NCBI GenBank assembly: GCA_035652095.1
Contig: DASREM010000053.1
Coordinates: forward strand, 1 to 64,000
DNA length: 64,000 nt
Direction of reading: 5' to 3'
Source of the DNA: DASREM01 sp035652095
GTDB taxonomy: Bacteria; Acidobacteriota; Terriglobia; Terriglobales; Acidobacteriaceae
Shown: in pieces, positions 61,794 to 64,000 of the stretch
How positions within the stretch are numbered: the first letter of the stretch is position 1
Layout of the letters: the number at the start of each line of letters is the position of its first letter
Notes under the pieces: generated by a model
What the model saw: the letters and a program-made list of their open reading frames with translations, nothing else
What the model was told of the DNA's origin: nothing
Databases searched by the model: none
Program-made: the position numbers and the translations under genes

Positions 61794-61945
61794 AGTTCTC
61801 GCGCGAGTAGGGGCTACTCTCCCAGTCGGGTTTGAGAAGCGCGGCCAGAATCAAGTTGCGAGAGGACTCTTGCATGTTAGACCGTAGCGCCTGGATTGCA
61901 ATCGGAATCTCCGCGGAAGGATCACATTTTCAGGAGCTTAAGCCC

Positions 61946-62010
61946 AGTGACGGCTGTCACAATCCGTGGTGACATGAGTCACGGCTGCTTGGGTCATGCT
62001 CTTCTATCGT
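61946..62010 (+). promoter_or_regulatory. Tandem CRP-like sites and predicted promoter of the radical SAM gene
   Basis: AGTGACGGCTGTCACA (61946-61961) matches nine of ten consensus positions and GGTGACATGAGTCACG (61968-61983) eight of ten, with centres 22 bp apart. A -10-like TATCGT lies at 62005-62010, giving a start near 62017, so site centres fall at -63.5 and -41.5, the classic class I/II activator positions. The rest of 61794-62057 shows no gene. Confidence 0.6.
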
Positions 62011-62057
62011 GGCTTCCATAGGGGTGGATCAACTCCCCAGGCTCAAGGAGGCCGCTC

Positions 62058-63308
62058 ATGGCTTCGGCTAATGGCAATCATTCCGCTGCAGAGGTTGTGA
62101 ACAAGCCGCGTCTGATTTTCTGGGAAGTGACCAAGGGCTGCAACCTGCGTTGTATCCATTGCCGGGCCAGTGCCACCGAACTCAGCTCTCCTTCTGACCT
62201 TGCGACCCGCTTCGCGCTTGGCATCATCGACCAGATTGCCGCAGCCGCGAACCCCATTCTGGTGTTAAGTGGAGGCGAGCCTCTGTATCGCTCCGACATT
62301 TTTCAACTCGCGCGTTATGCGACGGACAAGCATCTGCGCGTCGCTCTTGCCACCAACGGCACACTGGTCACCAAGGACGTTGCCCGCATGATCGTTGATT
62401 CAGGCGTGAAACGCGTTTCCATCAGCCTGGATGGGGCCGATGCCCTGACTCACGACACCTTCCGCGGAATTCCCGGAGCCTTTGATGCCGCGGTATATGG
62501 CTTGCGAAATCTGAAGTCACTGGGCATGTCGGTGCAGATCAACATGACGATCGCCCGCCACAACGCGCGCCAGCTTCCGCAAGTGCTCGAACTCGCTAAG
62601 TCCCTGGGCGCCGATGCCCTCCATACATTCTTGCTGGTACCGGTGGGCTGCGGCGTAGATATTGCCGCCGAGCAGATGGTCGCTCCGGAAGAATATGAGG
62701 AGATGTTGAACTGGTTTTATGACCAGTCCCTCACCGGGGAAATCGAATTGAAGGCGACTTGCGCCCCGCATTATTTTCGCGTAGTGCGCCAGCGCCGGGT
62801 GCAGGAGAAACGCTCAGCCGAAGCCGCCCGCATCCATGCCGCTCACACCACCACCGGCGACATCGGACCCACCGACATGATCATGCCCGGTGCCACCGGC
62901 GTTTCGTTGAAGCCACAGACCAACGGCAAGGGGCACCCGGGAGGACATCCGGGCGACATGAACGCTATGACCAAGGGATGCCTGGCCGGCACCGGCGTAT
63001 GTTTCATTTCGCACGAAGGCGAAGTCTATCCCTGCGGATACCTTCCTGCCATCGCCGGTGATCTCAGAAAAGAATCGTTTACCGACATTTGGGAAAAATC
63101 GGTTGTATTTGATGCGCTGCGCGATACCGGCAACTTGAAAGGGAAGTGTGGCTGCTGCGAGTTCCGCAACATCTGCATGGGCTGCCGCGCGCGCGCATTC
63201 GCAGCCACCGGAGATTACCTGGAAGAGGAGCCGTTCTGCGTCTATCAACCCAAAACCACCAGCATTCATAATGCAAAGCCGGCGCCCCACGCGCTGCAGC
63301 AGAAGTGA
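62058..63308 (+). CDS. Radical SAM haem-synthesis enzyme, AhbD/NirJ-like
   Basis: A 416-aa protein with GGAGG 6 nt before its ATG. The radical SAM cluster is Cys28-x3-Cys32-x2-Cys35 (CNLRCIHC), with SGGEPL near residue 72. The C terminus has the auxiliary-cluster motif with cysteines in CGCCEFRNICMGCRARAFA and a final Cys, shared by AhbC, AhbD and NirJ. KATCAPHYFRV near residue 235 suggests AhbD, which converts Fe-coproporphyrin III to haem b; NirJ or AhbC cannot be excluded. It would supply haem for the many cytochromes nearby. Confidence 0.78.
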   Translation: MASANGNHSAAEVVNKPRLIFWEVTKGCNLRCIHCRASATELSSPSDLATRFALGIIDQIAAAANPILVLSGGEPLYRSDIFQLARYATDKHLRVALATNGTLVTKDVARMIVDSGVKRVSISLDGADALTHDTFRGIPGAFDAAVYGLRNLKSLGMSVQINMTIARHNARQLPQVLELAKSLGADALHTFLLVPVGCGVDIAAEQMVAPEEYEEMLNWFYDQSLTGEIELKATCAPHYFRVVRQRRVQEKRSAEAARIHAAHTTTGDIGPTDMIMPGATGVSLKPQTNGKGHPGGHPGDMNAMTKGCLAGTGVCFISHEGEVYPCGYLPAIAGDLRKESFTDIWEKSVVFDALRDTGNLKGKCGCCEFRNICMGCRARAFAATGDYLEEEPFCVYQPKTTSIHNAKPAPHALQQK

Positions 63309-63321
63309 GAGACAAAGCAGT

Positions 63322-63507
63322 ATGGCGAAGTTAATTCCTTTTCATGTGCCTCCCCGCTACCATCAGAAAGTCCGGTGGGTGCCGAAACAACAGCGCGGCA
63401 AGTTAATCATGTTTCCAGCGGCTAGAACGTACCCGGTCGGTCGGCCCAAAGTCTCGCTCCGGATAAATTGGCAGTTTCTGAACCAGCCTTCACGTTTCGC
63501 CCAGTGA
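63322..63507 (+). CDS. Small hypothetical protein
   Basis: A 61-aa basic protein starting MAKLIPFHVPPRYHQKV with a weak GAGAG upstream. Its stop TGA overlaps a GTG of the next frame as GTGA, suggesting coupling. No domain recognised. It lies between the haem enzyme and a Crp-family gene, so a regulatory or stabilising role is possible but unsupported. Confidence 0.5.
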   Translation: MAKLIPFHVPPRYHQKVRWVPKQQRGKLIMFPAARTYPVGRPKVSLRINWQFLNQPSRFAQ

Positions 63508-64000
63508 ACATCGTTACAATAGACCCTGTGCTCGATAAAGACGGCGCCTCCCGCTCTACACTGGCGAAAACCGCGATCTTTTCCGGCCTTTCCGAAGCCG
63601 AGTTCGCTTTCCTTTCACAGCGTGCCGTACCCCGGCACTTCGCTGCCGGCGAACTGGTGTTCAGCGAAGGCGAGCCGTGTTCCGGACTGTTCGTCGTACA
63701 GTCGGGCAATATCCGGATCTTCAAAAGCTCCGTGAATGGCCGTGAGCAAGTGTTGGGTGTGGAGGGGCCCGGCAGTTCCGTGGCCGAGTTGCCGGTGTTT
63801 GACGGTGGCAATTACCCGGCTTCGGTCGCGGCCGTCACCGACTCGACATTGCTCTTCGTCAGCAAGCAGGACTTTCAAGCCCTGTGCCTGGCGCATCCGC
63901 AAGTCTCGCTCAAGGTGTTGCGAGTAGTGGGAGCGCGTCTGCGGCGGCTAGTAGGGATCATTGAAGAACTTTCCTTCACCACCGTCCGTCATCGTCTGGC
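63504..64000 (+). CDS. Crp/Fnr family regulator, partial at the window end
   Basis: The first about 165 residues of a third Crp/Fnr-family protein; the DNA-binding part lies beyond the window. The start is GTG 63504 (overlap with the previous stop) or GTG 63528. The effector domain reads LAKTAIFSGLSEAEFAF at the start and EGEPCSGLFVVQSGNIRIF in the middle. It lacks the N-terminal cysteine cluster of the two paralogues at 53-54 kb, so its signal probably differs. Confidence 0.85.
   Translation, partial: MNIVTIDPVLDKDGASRSTLAKTAIFSGLSEAEFAFLSQRAVPRHFAAGELVFSEGEPCSGLFVVQSGNIRIFKSSVNGREQVLGVEGPGSSVAELPVFDGGNYPASVAAVTDSTLLFVSKQDFQALCLAHPQVSLKVLRVVGARLRRLVGIIEELSFTTVRHRL

Noticed and set aside
1..64000. 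CRISPR arrays, rRNA or tRNA genes
   Set aside because: No regularly spaced repeat series, no rRNA signature and no T-loop GTTCRANNC with a matching stem was seen by reading; a tRNAscan run would settle tRNAs.

Overview
The window reads as chromosomal DNA of an Acidobacteriota bacterium, probably class Terriglobia/Acidobacteriia. This is inferred from gene content only: an acidobacterial-type duplicated permease (ADOP) with its PadR regulator, HpnH next to a conserved small partner, a fused two-domain E1 dehydrogenase, very large FG-GAP and multihaem cytochrome proteins, and moderately high GC. Genes are dense on both strands. I saw no rRNA, tRNA or CRISPR array. The only mobile-element trace is a pair of short direct repeats at the left edge.

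Layout. 1-8.2 kb: repeat remnant, a secreted S9 peptidase, and an operon of two alkaline-phosphatase-superfamily proteins flanking two small unknown proteins. 8.4-10 kb: hopanoid gene hpnH and partner. 10-12.9 kb: an arsenic operon (arsR, arsM, arsC, acr3) with an operator on a probably leaderless promoter. 12.9-17.1 kb: a urate-oxidase-type membrane protein, hfq-hflX, and an apparently inactive sedolisin-like protein. 17.2-24 kb: ATP synthase genes b', b, delta, alpha, gamma, beta, epsilon (a and c are not here). 24-37 kb: mixed housekeeping genes, including gph, fused E1, DoxX, a saccharopine-dehydrogenase-like enzyme, recQ and a frameshifted peptidase-TPR gene. 37-43.4 kb: ADOP/PadR and a pyrimidine salvage operon (cdd, deoA-type phosphorylase, NupC-type transporter). 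43.4-53 kb: STAS protein, a possible structured RNA, polysaccharide export protein, porin, FG-GAP protein, TPR protein, YbhB and TonB-like proteins.

53-64 kb is the most striking part, a respiratory island. It holds three Crp/Fnr-family genes (one lacking its DNA-binding domain, one cut by the window edge), a pentahaem cytochrome, an 11-haem cytochrome fused to a b-type membrane domain (architecture like CbcL), a seven-haem NapC/NirT protein (like ImcH), a Rieske/cytochrome b/nonahaem operon, and a haem-synthesis radical SAM gene. Upstream of several of these genes I find pairs of CRP-like palindromes (NGTGA-N6-TCACN) whose centres are repeatedly 22 bp apart. The same signal recurs at 43.7 kb. 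I infer a local Crp-type regulon controlling quinol-oxidising multihaem electron transfer and haem supply. The physiological electron acceptor cannot be read from the sequence.
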